Shown: positions 12,111 through 22,946 of the stretch, one piece after another
How positions within the stretch are numbered: position 1 is the first letter of the stretch
Layout of the letters: every line of letters starts with the position of its first letter
Source of the DNA: Zantedeschia hybrid cultivar
Taxonomy: Eukaryota; Streptophyta; Magnoliopsida; Alismatales; Araceae
NCBI GenBank assembly: GCA_030544215.1
Contig: JARZZO010000004.1
Location: forward strand, 15,488,501-15,552,500
Length of the DNA stretch: 64,000 nt
Direction: 5' to 3'
The notes under the pieces: generated by a model
What the model saw: the letters and a program-made list of their open reading frames with translations, nothing else
The model's database searches: none
Told to the model about the DNA's origin: nothing
Translations under genes and position numbers: made by a program

Positions 12111-12665
12111 TTCTAATAAGTTCAATTAAGTGTTTGGCACACTCAATTAAACCTTAATTACAGTAATTATATAGAAGTCCTACTTTTTAACCCCTAATTA
12201 AGACTAATTATAACTAATTAACACTAATAACACGCAATTAATGCAAAATAATGCACAATTATGTTCTAATAAGTTCAATTGAGTGTTTGACACACTTAAT
12301 TGAACCTTAATTACACTAATCATACAAAAGCCCCAATTTTTAACTCCTAATTAGGGTTAATTTTAACTAATTAACGCTAATAACATGCAATTAATGCAAA
12401 AAAATGCACAATTATGTTCTAATAAGTTCAATTGAGTGTTTGGCACACTCAATTGAACCTTAATTACACTAATCATACAAAAGCCCCAATTTTTAAACCT
12501 TAATTAGGGCTAATTTTAACTAATTAATACTAACAACATGCAATTAATGCAAAAAAATGTACAATTATGTTCTAATAAGTTCAATTGAGTGTTTGGCACA
12601 CTCAATTGAACCTTAATTACACTAATCATACAAAAGTCCCAATTTTTAACCCTTAACTAAAGTTC
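12111..12665. repeat. 153-bp tandem repeat, about 3.6 copies
   Basis: The word TTCTAATAAGTTCAATT starts at 12111, 12264, 12417 and 12570, an exact 153-bp period. Each unit contains an inverted repeat. In unit 4 it is a 13-bp stem (12580-12592 with 12598-12610) around the loop TTGGC; in units 1 and 2 the arms carry substitutions. The array sits upstream of the transposase start, in its leader or promoter region. Confidence 0.93.
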
Positions 12666-12927
12666 ATTTTGAGAATTTTGTCTAATCAACATACTAAATT
12701 TTTTTTAACCTAAATATTAATAGATCTACGCAACATACACAATCATACATCATTTCTAATTTTTTGAGAATTAAAAAAAATCGAAATATACTTAAACTCG
12801 GATCGGGATGCAGAAAGAAAATCCAACATCGACGACAGAGGTGACGGCGACAACAGCGGTGGTGGCGGCTCCCGGACAGCCAGCCGATGATGATGGGGTG
12901 AAAACCCCCTCCTTTCGGTCGAGATCT

Positions 12928-12939
<12 letters not shown>

Positions 12940-12965
<26 letters not shown>

Positions 12966-12985
12966 GAGAGAGAAGAAGATGGCCG
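12940..12985. repeat. (GA)n microsatellite
   Basis: A run of GA dinucleotides with GAGAGGAGAG interruptions. No coding role is seen. Confidence 0.85.
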
Positions 12986-13080
12986 GCGGCGACAGGGGAC
13001 CGACGGCGAGTGGCCGGGGGAGGGGGAGGGACTGGGGGAAGGGGGGAAGCCAGCAGCAGAAACGCAGGCGTCTGGCTCCC

Positions 13081-13640
13081 GATCCCCCCTTAAGGGGGGA
13101 TCCAGGAGCGCCCGACCGATTTGGTCCGATTCGGGCCGATTTAGTCCGTTTTTTTTTTTTTTAAATTGGTGGGGGGGGAGGGGGGGGGGGGGGGGGGGGA
13201 CAGTAAATTCCCCCCCCCCCCCAAATCAGATCGGAATCGGCCGATTCTGCAATCCATGCGATCCGGGTCCGATACAGGCCGATCCCAGTCTTTTAAAAAA
13301 AAAAAAAAAAATCTGGAGGGGAATAATGATTCTTACCCCCCCAAATCGGATCGGGACCTGCCAATCTCGATCCAGATCAACCGATCCCATAGAATGCAGA
13401 ATCGGCCGATCCGAATCAGGATCGGCAAGTACCAATTCGGCCGATCCCAGCCAATTTCGGCCGATCTGATCCCAATTTGGATTGGGATCCGCAAGTCCCG
13501 ATTCGGGGACCCGATCCGATCCAGAATTCCTTGATCGATCGGATCTGAATCAACTAATCCTATAATCTGTGCTCTCCCCATATCTCTCTTGGTCGATCCA
13601 GATCAAAATCGACTGATCCTGCAATCTGTGCTCTCCTCAT
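13081..13640. repeat. GATCGG-rich subterminal repeat region with homopolymer runs
   Basis: The words ATCGGCCGAT, GATCGG and CCGATC recur in both orientations across this stretch, interrupted by T, G, C and A runs (13150-13163, 13169-13199, 13210-13222, 13292-13310). Dense short inverted words near a transposon end are typical transposase-binding subterminal repeats. The G run could form a quadruplex. Confidence 0.65.
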
Positions 13641-14235
13641 GTCTCTCTCTCTCTCCCCCCTACCCTCTCACTCTCTGTGTCTGTCTCTCACTCTCTTAAG
13701 AGGGTCGAAGCCCTCGCCCTTCCCTATCTCTCTCACCCTCTCTATCACTCACTGTCTCTTTTACTCTCTCTATCAATCTCTCTGTCTCCCTCTCACTCTT
13801 TGTGTATGTCTCTCACTCTCTCAGAATGGGAAAGCCCTCGTCCTTCCCTATCTCTCTCACTCTCTCTGTCTCTTTTACTCTCTATCACTCTCTTTGTCTC
13901 CCTCTCACTCTCTCTGTCTCTCTCTCTCATAGGGCCGAAGCCCACGACTCTCTCTTCGTCCCTCTCTCAAAAGGCCAAAGCCCTCGACTCTCTCTGTCTC
14001 TCACCTCTCTATCTCTTGCACTCTCTCATCACTCTCTCACTGCCTCTATCTCTCTCTTACTCTCTCTATCTCTCTTTTAGAGGGTTGAAGCCCTCAATTC
14101 TCCCTATCTCTCTCACTCTTTGTCTTTTTCACTCTCTCTCACTCTCTCACTACCTTTGTCTCTCTCTCTCACTCTCTCTATCTCTCTCACTATCTCTGTC
14201 TCTCTCTTACTCTCTCTGTGTATCAGAGGGCCGAA
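13639..14235. repeat. CT-rich minisatellite with GGGCCGAAGCCC spacers
   Basis: CT-rich blocks with the words CTCTCT, CTATCTC and CTGTCTC are broken by a short palindrome-like motif, roughly GGG(C/T)CGAAGCCC, near 13700, 13835, 13932, 13970, 14080 and 14226. Translated frames give only Ser/Leu-rich nonsense, so this is repeat, not gene. Confidence 0.8.
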
Positions 14236-14620
14236 GCCCTTCACATTAAAATGTTGTAATAGACTTATTATCTTACATTTGTAGTGTGTACATTTATGTT
14301 GTGTTTGTTTAGCACTCCGTTGATAAATTTTCATTATAGTGGGTTTAATTAGTAGCAAAATTTCTATGAATTTGTTGATTACATCTTTAGATTGCTTAAA
14401 TTTTATTTCAATTAGGTTGATTTAAAATTACTTGGTTATATTTGAGTGAAAGAATGTCAATTTGTATAATTTTAGTTGTGTTTTTGGCATTTTGTATAAA
14501 TATCTGAATTATTTGTATTTTTTTAAAAAAATGTCACCTCAAACGCCTAGGCCATCACCTAGGCATTTGAGGTTGAGGGGGCCCCTCGGTCGCCTCAATC
14601 GTCTTACGCCTCTGACTACA

Positions 14621-15395
14621 TAAATTGTGACACACCACTTAGGTGTGATTTCGTACACAGGATTTTTGTGGACATATGTTCCTTATATGTGTATATTCCT
14701 TGCTTTTCCATTTAACAATATTTGTGTTACTACCATGCCCCCGCCCCCTCAAAAAAAAAAAAAAAGTTGAAAACTAGGACAAAAGAATGATCCTATGGCT
14801 CAATTTGCCATAGTGCTCACCTTAAGAAGTGGAAATTGTGTTGATAATAATTATGCCCTCAAACAAGCTCAAAGCCAAAATGTTAAGAAATGTGCAACAA
14901 GCGCCCTCCCTTTCTAGGGTAACCAGATGCTAACAGAGGTTATTCTCTGCATCCAAACAACATTCAATTTAAGGACAACAATAAATTTTAGGAGAGCTTG
15001 ATAAAATCCTGTATGATGTCTTTTAGATACATGCATAGGTTGACCAGAAAACAGTTGTAATTCAAACAGATGATAATATGATGAAACGAGATTTCATGTG
15101 CATCTGCAGCAAATATCAATGGATTAATAAGGTGAAAAGGTACGACGGCACAAGTATATATAAAAAGACGAAGCCATTATGTAACAAAAACTAGACAAGC
15201 CAGAACAATCGTGCATAAGCAAAATCAGAAGACTCAAAGATGAAAATCTCTGACTTTTTCTTTTTTTCTTGAATGCGGATAGTATTGCAGATTCTTAAAG
15301 TGAAAAGAAAGAATGAGCTACCATCAAGAAAGACATTCAACGATAATCCATCATACGATATTGAAAGGAGCATTAGTAGGCCAGAGAATCACTAC
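14621..15395. other. Gene-free stretch, candidate intron 2 of the trihelix gene
   Basis: I searched the minus strand here for the conserved block that follows exon 2 in GT-1/GT-4 proteins and did not find it. An A run lies at 14750-14765. Nothing else is recognised. Confidence 0.5.
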
Positions 15396-15434
15396 CTTCA
15401 ACAGATTCAAATGGAATACCAGCATCTTCAAGAC
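15396..15434 (-). CDS. Trihelix GT factor, 39-nt exon 2
   Basis: On the minus strand the acceptor GATTTAG ends at 15435 and the donor GTAGTG starts at 15395, leaving 39 nt. Exon 1 ends in phase 1 (AAA G), so the junction codon is GGT. The peptide is then G-LEDAGIPFESVE, ending again in phase 1. As I recall them, GT-1/GT-4 proteins continue after QF(S/T)DKG with L/FED(A/T)GIPF..VEA, so sequence, phase and strand all agree. Intron 1 would be 3435 bp. No exon 3 is found in the window. Confidence 0.75.
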
Positions 15435-18400
15435 CTAAATCAGCAAAACACAGTTGATAAGTCACAAGAATTAACAGGCGGGTATAGATCAACGTGAAAC
15501 AGATTAATTGCTTACAAACAAAGAGCATACATGCTTCGTTCTCAACCAAGAAGAGGAGAGAATGAAAAGGGGCAAAGGAGAACAGAGTGAAAAGGCACAA
15601 AAGGCGCGCAAGGGGAGTGAAGTAATCAGCACAGTCAAAAATAATCACAATGAACAAAAACATATAATGATGGTTTAAGAGGTTGAGTATTTGTGTAACT
15701 ATGTGCATGACTTATATGTTTATATGCAGATCACTTAAAACCATATTGGCATCATAGAATAGTACTGCTGGAATCAATTACCCTAAAGTGGAGAGAGAAT
15801 TAGAAAGGAGCAGTGTCACAAACATTTTGCTAGTCATGTCGCTCTTGGGACCAAAAGTAGATTGTACATATTAATTATGGGAACAAGTTCAGCACATTTA
15901 GTTACAAACTTACTGTTGTCTGGTCTTCACTTTATATGTAAAATAATCAACCTCAATTAGTAGTTAACAGAATAATATGTTAATTTTTGAATGCAACATG
16001 CAGGGAAGTTGGCCCATGCCAATGCCAAAGCAGCATCCCTACTACAACACCAACATTTTCCATGAATGAGGGGAACGGGCCCTCTTGGTCGGGTCCCACA
16101 TAGCCCTAGCACCTATTCTGCCACTACAAACAAAATATTAAACTTAAAAGATTGAGATATCATCATCTGATGCCTCTAGGGCTCATTGATGTTTACAAAG
16201 TTTTTTGACATACAAGGAATCATCATCATCATCAAAAGCCTTTTTTTGGAAATGTTGTGGATTTTACCACCAATTATATTAAATATATAGAGGTGGTACA
16301 ATCGACAGCTTGGAAAGATTCTTCACTGAAGCACAAAATGAAAATAAAACAGGAAAAAAAAAAAAAAAAAAACTAGACATAGCCCTCTAACAACAGGCTA
16401 CCAACTTCTCTCTAAGAAACTAAAATTTCATAAAAATTATGTAATGCTAAAAAGACAACCTCGTGCAGCCGCAACGATACTTAGATTATGCAGATGTGAA
16501 CCATGATTGTCTCCCCTTTATAATTACAAGCTTCGGTGCAGACCATTCACTGTTGTATTCCCTGCTAATGGAAGGAACTGACTTATGTTGCATATGAACA
16601 TCTTCAAAATTGTTCTTCCACATGGAAACTGGCCCGGTTTTGTCACTGATCTGAACTCCTAGTGCAGATGCTTTGGCAATTAATTCTTTTATCACTCCAG
16701 TTATCTAAGAAATTGACATGCTCTTTCCCCTTTGCAGGCTCTCCCAATGAAAGAGTCACCGTAGATTGCGAGAGAATCCAACCATTGGCGGAGCTCCTCA
16801 GAGACCTAGCGTCTGATCCTGTATCCTGGTTCTGAGATGTTGAAGGCGACGAGTCTGCTAGTTGTATGGATTCTCCCCTGTATCACAGTCCTTTCCTGTT
16901 TAGACAGTGTCCAAAGGACCTGATGCTTCAGCTGCCATGTGATTTTGAAGGGAACGCCATTTCCCCCCTTTGTAAACACGTAATTGGGCTCTCTGATGCC
17001 TACCCAAAGAATCCTTCAAACCAGCTACTATTTGTGATGCCAGCTGTGATTGGCATCCTTCCAAGCGCTGTCAACAGATCCGTAATACATATCCCTACTA
17101 TTTTTATCTTTGTAAAAATTAGAAGGGGTTAAAGGCATTGTTATCATCAATTGCCTTGATATGGGATTCATTACTCTTCTGCAATGCCAATAACGTAGAA
17201 GCATCCACATTACCACGTGGATCATATCTCCTTGCCACACAACTAAATTAGGCGAGCTCGTAGGCTGGGTTGACTCACTCTTAACCAGTCAAAGTGACCC
17301 TGGTTCCGACTCAGTGCTCTCCTTCTTTGAGCTGATGCACTGCAAGTTCATGTTGGATCTATAGGAACGATAAGCCTGCACAACTTCTTTGTAGGTCCAT
17401 CCTAAATTGGAAGAAAGATGTTCGACTTCAATATAAACACAGCAATAATTTATGGGGATCTCACAGATTTCAACACCTTCTACCGATTAACAACTTCCAC
17501 CAACACTCTAACAAAAGCTAGATTATTCCAATTTTTAGTGTCAACATCAACCTCCTCCATCACTTCGAATGTTTCTGCAATCTATTCCATATAATGTTAA
17601 GTTTTCTAGAATCACATATATCTTCTTTTAATAGACAATTTTAAAGGTACTTAAATTTTATCTTCCCAAGTTCCACCATTTAATTTTAGGGCAGCTATTC
17701 GCTACACACTTTCTCTTCCACTTTTTGGATGTAAACATCCATTACTAAAATCCTATGTTGAGGAGCTAGATTCTTTCTAGTTATGACTTTACAATCTTTA
17801 CACATGATCAATCGATTTTTTTAATAAGAAAATATTTGTTTGGCGTTTTATCTATTCCACCTTTATAAGTTAGTAAACATTCATCTTTCTTTAAAAAAAA
17901 GTATTTACAATTATCAGATCACATGCAACAATGAAGTTAAGAATGGCATCACCCATGCCACTTTTATCACAAGAAAGTGATAACAAAATCTGAGCCTAGA
18001 CATCATGACAGAATGCAAGGAAAAAGGTGAGGCATCAGTTAAACGGATTTAAAAAGTTAACCCTAGTAGTGTCAGCCTCCTCTCCGAAGTCCAAAATGTA
18101 ATGCAACAAGTAGCTTCAAATGCATGAAGCAGTATCAGCCCAAGCTCTTGGGCGAATAGAAATACCCCACTTGATCATTGCATTCACCATTTTCACATGG
18201 CATGAAATCGATCCCCCTCTGTAGTTGTCTACAAGTTTGAATTGTATTTCCTAGGGTTTTTTATGGAAGGCAACATATAGCTGCATTCATTGAAAAAGGA
18301 GAAAGTAAGATTACAAGTACAACAAAAAACAAACAAAAAGAATGAAAGGAGGAATCTACCAAGACAGTAGTATCCACCCTCTCCTCAAAACCCAAAATGT

Positions 18401-18869
18401 ATTACACCCTTACCACTTTAGATAAGAAAACTTTCCCAGTAAACCAGCTTAACTAATATCACAGAATCCCTTAGTGGATCTCCTGACATTCAAAGCTCCA
18501 CTCATTTAGAAGATAAATATAACTCCTAATTGCTGCAGTTGGACTTGCAAACTGGTTACTGAATATTCTCTGATTCCGTTCTCTCCTCACCGCTGATAGC
18601 ATAGCTGGCAATAACATAATGCACATTTGTTGCTTCCTACAGTTCATTCCATCCTTCAATTAAATTGAACTTCCTAGTGCGCTGGTTAAGGCCTATCATC
18701 CATCTATGAAGGCCATTTTCTAGCTTCCTAGCACTAAAAAATGAGATGGCCTAACTCCACCACATAACAGGATTCAACATACACAAGAATGATGCATAAT
18801 GGAAGGAAAATGAAGATACACAAGAATGGTGCACAAACAAGAGCAAAAATGGAGGCACTTTGGGGTCAC
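15435..18869 (-). other. Intron 1 of the trihelix gene (3.4 kb)
   Basis: It is bounded by AAAG|GTGACC (donor, position 18869) and GATTTAG| (acceptor, 15435) on the minus strand. It is AT-rich with an A run (16351-16370), an ATC microsatellite near 16222, and one coding-like relic at 16489-17410. Apart from that relic I see no genes. Confidence 0.65.
16489..17410 (-). pseudogene. Unidentified coding relic inside intron 1
   Basis: Several minus-strand pieces look like ordinary protein rather than random translation. In order they are: about 17290-17406 (SSNLGWTYKEVVQAYRSYRS...); about 17110-17225 (RYDPRGNVDASTLLALQKSN...); 17040-17110 (YYGSVDSAWKDANHSW); about 16690-16870 (Ser-rich, ending SLGEPAKGKEHVNFLDNW); and 16489-16695 (GVIKELIAKASALGVQI..., ending GRQSWFTSA and a stop). 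Frames change between the pieces, so the gene is broken. I do not recognise the protein. It may be an old gene fragment on the same strand as the trihelix gene or a captured host fragment. Confidence 0.35.
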
Positions 18870-19455
18870 CTTTGTCAGAGAATTGCAGGTAAGACTCAAC
18901 TTTGGCAATTGGTGTTGTGGGACTCTTGTAAGGAGCAGTGCCACCACCATTCTTGTTCCTCTCCTTCAGCAGCTCCTCAATCTCCTTGTAGCACGACATC
19001 CTGGGCGGTCCGCCTCCTGCTCTGCCCTGCTGCTTGGCCTTCTTGAACTCCTTGAGCAGGTTCCTCCACTTGTCGGTGCACATGGTGGGGGACCTGTCGA
19101 AGCCCTTGTCCCGCATCTTGGCCGAGATCTGCTCCCACAGGTGCTTGTTGGACTTAGAGGTGTTGAAGAGCCCGTCCATCTCGCGCCGGAGGCTGACGAG
19201 GCTGCGCGTCTCCTCCTGCACCCACGTCTCCGCCCTCTTCTTCGGGGCCTTCACCTCGTGGTCTTCCCCACTGCTCTCCCCAAGAACCATCTGCTGCTGG
19301 TGCTGCGGCTGCTGTGGCTGCGGCTGTGGCAGCGGCGGCGGCACTGGTGCTGCTGCCGGCGACAAGTCGCCATTTCCCACCATCTCCATCACAATATCCC
19401 TCCCTTCTTCTTCCTTGTAGTAATCGACGGGGCGCGGCTTCTCGGATAAATACAT
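18870..19455 (-). CDS. Trihelix DNA-binding factor (GT-1/GT-4 type), exon 1
   Basis: The exon encodes 195 residues beginning MYLSEKPRPVDYYKEE. A Pro/Gln-rich stretch (residues about 34-56) and the GT-1-type block LGESSGEDHEVKAPKKRAE come before the trihelix domain (residues about 75-142). The domain has the three spaced tryptophans (W78, W107, W130) of this Myb-like fold and the block DRSPTMCTDKWRNLLKEF. GT-1 factors bind GT-rich promoter elements in the nucleus. An upstream in-frame Met exists (19572), but the N-terminus of relatives supports the start at 19455. The exon ends QFSDKG with a GTGACC donor. The domain shows no defect. Expression status is unknown. Confidence 0.9.
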
Positions 19456-20140
19456 GGCCTCCCCCCTCGCCCCTCCGGCCGCCGCCGCCGCCCGCTTATG
19501 GAACGAAGGGGGAAGAGGAGACTGGAACTGTTCTAGAGTGAGGGTCGGCATCCGAAAGTGTAAAGATCGCAACTATCGGCAGCGCCGGCGGGGCGGCAGC
19601 AACCCATATCCCCAATCGCGCGGAGCTCGACCCGATTGAGAGATGTGCCGCGACGGAACCCGACAAGCAAGCGGAGAACGAGAAAAGGAAGCACCTTTAA
19701 CGGGAGGGAATGGGGAACGAGAGTGGGGGAATTAGAAACCCATATGGCGATTGGACGATTGGATAAAGGAGAGCTCGATAGATAGAAGCCCAATTGATGG
19801 GAATGGCCAACTATGCACAGAGAGAGAGGAGGAAATGGCACCGTCAGCGGCGGCAGCTCGTAGATTCCTGCAGGGGTTTGAGCAGGCAGGGCGCCCCAGG
19901 AGACGGAGATGGCGGGAAGGAGTCCGTGACAAGGAAAAGACCAGAGTCCCTTTTAAGGGAGATGGAGCAAGAAAGGTTTAGCGATAGATAGCTTTATGCA
20001 ACTCCTGTTACTCGACATGGGAAGTGTGATCTCGGAGGCCGGGGGCGCGTGGGGGTGTGTACCAGCTGAGTACGACTCGCTGCATCGCGAGTGGGCAGCC
20101 GTCCAATATGTTAGAAGGGACGGCTGCAGTAGTAACAAAT
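19456..20140 (-). promoter_or_regulatory. 5' leader and promoter region of the trihelix gene
   Basis: GC-rich sequence upstream of the start codon, with CG-rich words (19590-19670) and a GA tract near 19818-19832. No clear TATA box was found on the minus strand, so the transcription start cannot be placed. Open frames on both strands here have no recognisable homology. Confidence 0.4.
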
Positions 20141-20890
20141 GTTTTTATTTTTTGAAATTTTTTAAGTTGTTCATTGAGTTTAAGTTTTGATTAGGCAGAT
20201 TTTTTTGAGTTGTCGCATCAGAGATCGAATTGTACGAATACGTAAGACCTGACAGGAGCCGACTTTAAAAAAAATAAAACATAAAAAATTTAGACTATAC
20301 CGCATGCGGCAAGTATTACCTGTATCAACATTGATGGGGGAGGAAGAGGTGTCTCCATCGGTGCCATCTGCCATAGGAAAACATTTGCCACACCGATCTC
20401 AGTGTTATACTAAAGGTCAATATAATAATAATAAAAAAATATTTTATAAATTTTTTTTAGATAAGTCTTAAAGTGCCTAACATATTCGTACAATCTAAAA
20501 ATTTAAAAAATCAAATATCAACAAATAATAAAAAATATATTTAATGAGTCAAACTCATTAACAATTTTTTATTTTTCAAATTTTTTAAATCATCTTAAAT
20601 CAGCCGTACGAATGTGTAAAATATTTCGAGACCCACTTAAAAATTTTGATCACTGTGCTACCCTGCAGGTGTTACTCTCTGTCATGAATGGAGCGCTTGG
20701 CTGCATGCCGAAGACGATGGGGATTGCGAGTCCCAAGCTGGATAAGAAGTTCAACACCTGCCCTGCTTTTGCTTTATCGGGTTTGCTGCTCCCGCCCGGC
20801 AACCATATGCTCACTCAATTGAGGTATTGAGGCAAGGGTATCAAGGGGTACCCAATGCCCTAAAGTCCGGTTTAACTCGCGATTAGTTGG
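20141..20890. other. AT-rich spacer with a possible short first exon
   Basis: The words GTACGAAT/ATTCGTAC recur near 20232, 20488 and 20605, suggesting a small transposon remnant. On the minus strand an ATG at about 20373 opens MADGTDGDTSSSPINVDTG and is followed by GTAATA (about 20320), which resembles a short first exon. Nothing downstream supports it. The remainder has no recognisable gene. Confidence 0.25.
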
Positions 20891-21173
20891 ACTTGGATAT
20901 TAAAATTAACTTTATTTCATTTTTAAGTTGGACTTTATACTATAACTTTAAGTTAAGTTATAAAAATGATTTAAATAAATATATCTTAATAAGTAGATTA
21001 AAATATATATTAATTTATACCTAACATTTATCTTCAAATATAAAATATAAATAACGACATTGTTAACTAAAACTTTCAAAATAATATAGTTCAACCATAA
21101 ATTCAGTTTGCTCAAAACTATATCCATAAAATTTTAAAAAAACATAGACAACTCCATTTATTCCTTAATTAAT

Positions 21174-22865
21174 TCAAGGACTATTGTCTTCCTCTACTTT
21201 AACAATCTTTTTCTTCTTAGTACACGATTGTTGAAGAGTGATAACATCTTCCAAATTAAGTCTCTCATTTTCATCCTTTAAAGATCTTTTGAATGATGTT
21301 ATGTTGTTCGATGCAGTAGAATTAAAAATATTATCACCAGTTATTGATAAAGAGTCCTACAATAGAAATTAAAATTATATTAAAATTAGTGAAGGTTAAA
21401 AAAAAATCATCATTCTAAATAATAAACAATCATATTGATTGATATAATAAATATTTGTATATTCTCGTAAACAGTGTGTAGTTCATAAGATTCTACATAG
21501 TTTTCCTCTTGCTATGATAGAAAAAAATGAATGTTAATTATGAACATAATGATTATTTATTTATGAAAAGTTTTTATTCATTTTTATAATGTTACCTGAG
21601 AGATTTAGAACTGATAATAAACGAAGAAATAATGTCTTCATCATCTGTCATTCGTAAGATAGTAAAAATAGGCCAATTTTGCTTCAAGTTAAAATCTGAA
21701 ACTTAAATTTTGAATAGTAATTTTTTTTCAAGTAAGACATCTAATTCTTCAGGAAAATCATCTCCTTCTCCATCCTATTTATATCATATAATATATTAGT
21801 AAAATTATTTAATAAAATTTTATTAAGAATATAATTTAAACTCAAATACATTGATTAGTCTGTCTCTCAAATTAGTTTGTGCAATACTTGAATAGCTTCT
21901 TGATAAAACATCACTAAAAATGTGCTAGCAGAATGATGAATAACATGTATTTTATACCTATTTGATATACAAAATAAAATTAATTTTTTAGTTATATGAA
22001 AATTAATTGATAGTATTGTCATTATAGAAACACAGTTTAGAAAAAATACCTTAGAATTACTACTTTTATGGATTCATTATATAACACACCAAAATTTTTC
22101 ATTTTCTACTTTAACATTTTTTGACAATTTTTGCAAGAATTATAAAATCAGTTGTAATATGTCTCAATTTTCTTTATAGTTGCCAATGATATACATGTGC
22201 ATACCTGCAATTTGAAGATAATAAAAATATTTATGTTAATTATAATTATTAATTATTTAATAAATAAATAAATATATTATCAACATTATCTCCTACATTT
22301 CTCAAATTTCGTCCAATGTTTTTCTTTCAGTTCTTGATAAGCAATCATCATTTATTGAGTGAATACTAAATATGGAGATTTGACTAATCGTATGCGAAGA
22401 AGATTCCTCACGAATATCAAAACTATACAAATTGAAGTATTAAGTCAAAAAATAATTAATTAATTATATAATAATAATAATAATAATTAAAAAAAATATG
22501 ATGATGTCTAACGTAATTTTCCTTTTTTGAAATTAAAGTACGTAAGGAATATTAGGATTGAACAAAAATTTAGTTGCGAATAATGAATTTGTTAGGAAAT
22601 ATTTACCTGTAAAATTTTCAAATTAAATATAAAATTAAATTAAACATGCTAAGCATAGTTAAATATTATAAATCAAAATGTCTTATAAGAAAAATATTAA
22701 ATTTATTGTACTAATTTAACATACCTTGCCATACTTTTATTCTGGTTAGATGCATGACTAATATAACAAGTTTAGAGATTTGATTCTCAAGATATTTCAT
22801 AATCTCGTCAGCATATTCTCCCCACAAAGTATAACTTAATTTTCTTTTATTGTAAAAAATTATAA
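21174..22865 (-). pseudogene. RPA1-like (replication protein A large subunit) relic with introns
   Basis: Minus-strand exon-like blocks match the C-terminal half of plant RPA70-like proteins in order. They are: 22725-22865 (KRKLSYTLWGEYADE...IKVWQG, OB-fold) with a GTATGT donor; about 22515-22606 (NSLFATKFLFNPNIP) after a TTTTACAG acceptor; about 22040-22190, a zinc-ribbon remnant (YNSCKNCQKMLK then a frameshift to ENEKFWC); about 21850-21930 (STFLVMFYQEAIQVL); 21596-21774 (KLLFKI...NLKQNWPIFTILRMTDDE); and 21174-21355 (SFKRSLKDENERL...KKKKIVKVEED, stop). RPA binds single-stranded DNA, and divergent copies are common in plants, including inside Helitrons. In-frame stops and frameshifts mark this copy as dead. 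No Rep/helicase is present here. Confidence 0.7.
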
Positions 22866-22946
22866 TCATATACACAAAATACAACATGCTTCTTTTCAAT
22901 CTTAATTCAATATTAAAAAATAACAATTCACTTGGTATCCTCATAG

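Larger units (their letters stand above)
8329..14620 (-). mobile_element. hAT transposon (DUF659 type), about 6.3 kb
   Basis: Imperfect terminal inverted repeats start TGTTATCAAAGGCG at 8329 and end CGCCTCTGACTACA at 14620. The flanks TGAGTTG and TAAATTG may be a mutated target duplication. The subterminal ends are rich in GGCG/CGCC words (8336-8480, 14530-14610), and deeper inside both ends lie many ATCGGCCGAT-like words (8900-8985, 13110-13600). Between them is a minus-strand BED/DUF659 transposase relic. It could also be two nested elements, an outer GGCG-rich one and an inner GATCGG-rich one; I cannot separate these by eye. The exact ends are tentative. Confidence 0.6.

Noticed and set aside
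13639..14249. Open frames of 190 and 97 codons in the CT-rich block, and their antisense
   Set aside because: They encode only Ser/Leu or Arg/Glu repeats that follow the dinucleotide composition, so they are not genes.
18826..19541. Plus-strand frames of 60-207 codons opposite the trihelix exon
   Set aside because: They are shadows of a GC-rich coding exon on the minus strand. The trihelix domain is clearly on the minus strand.
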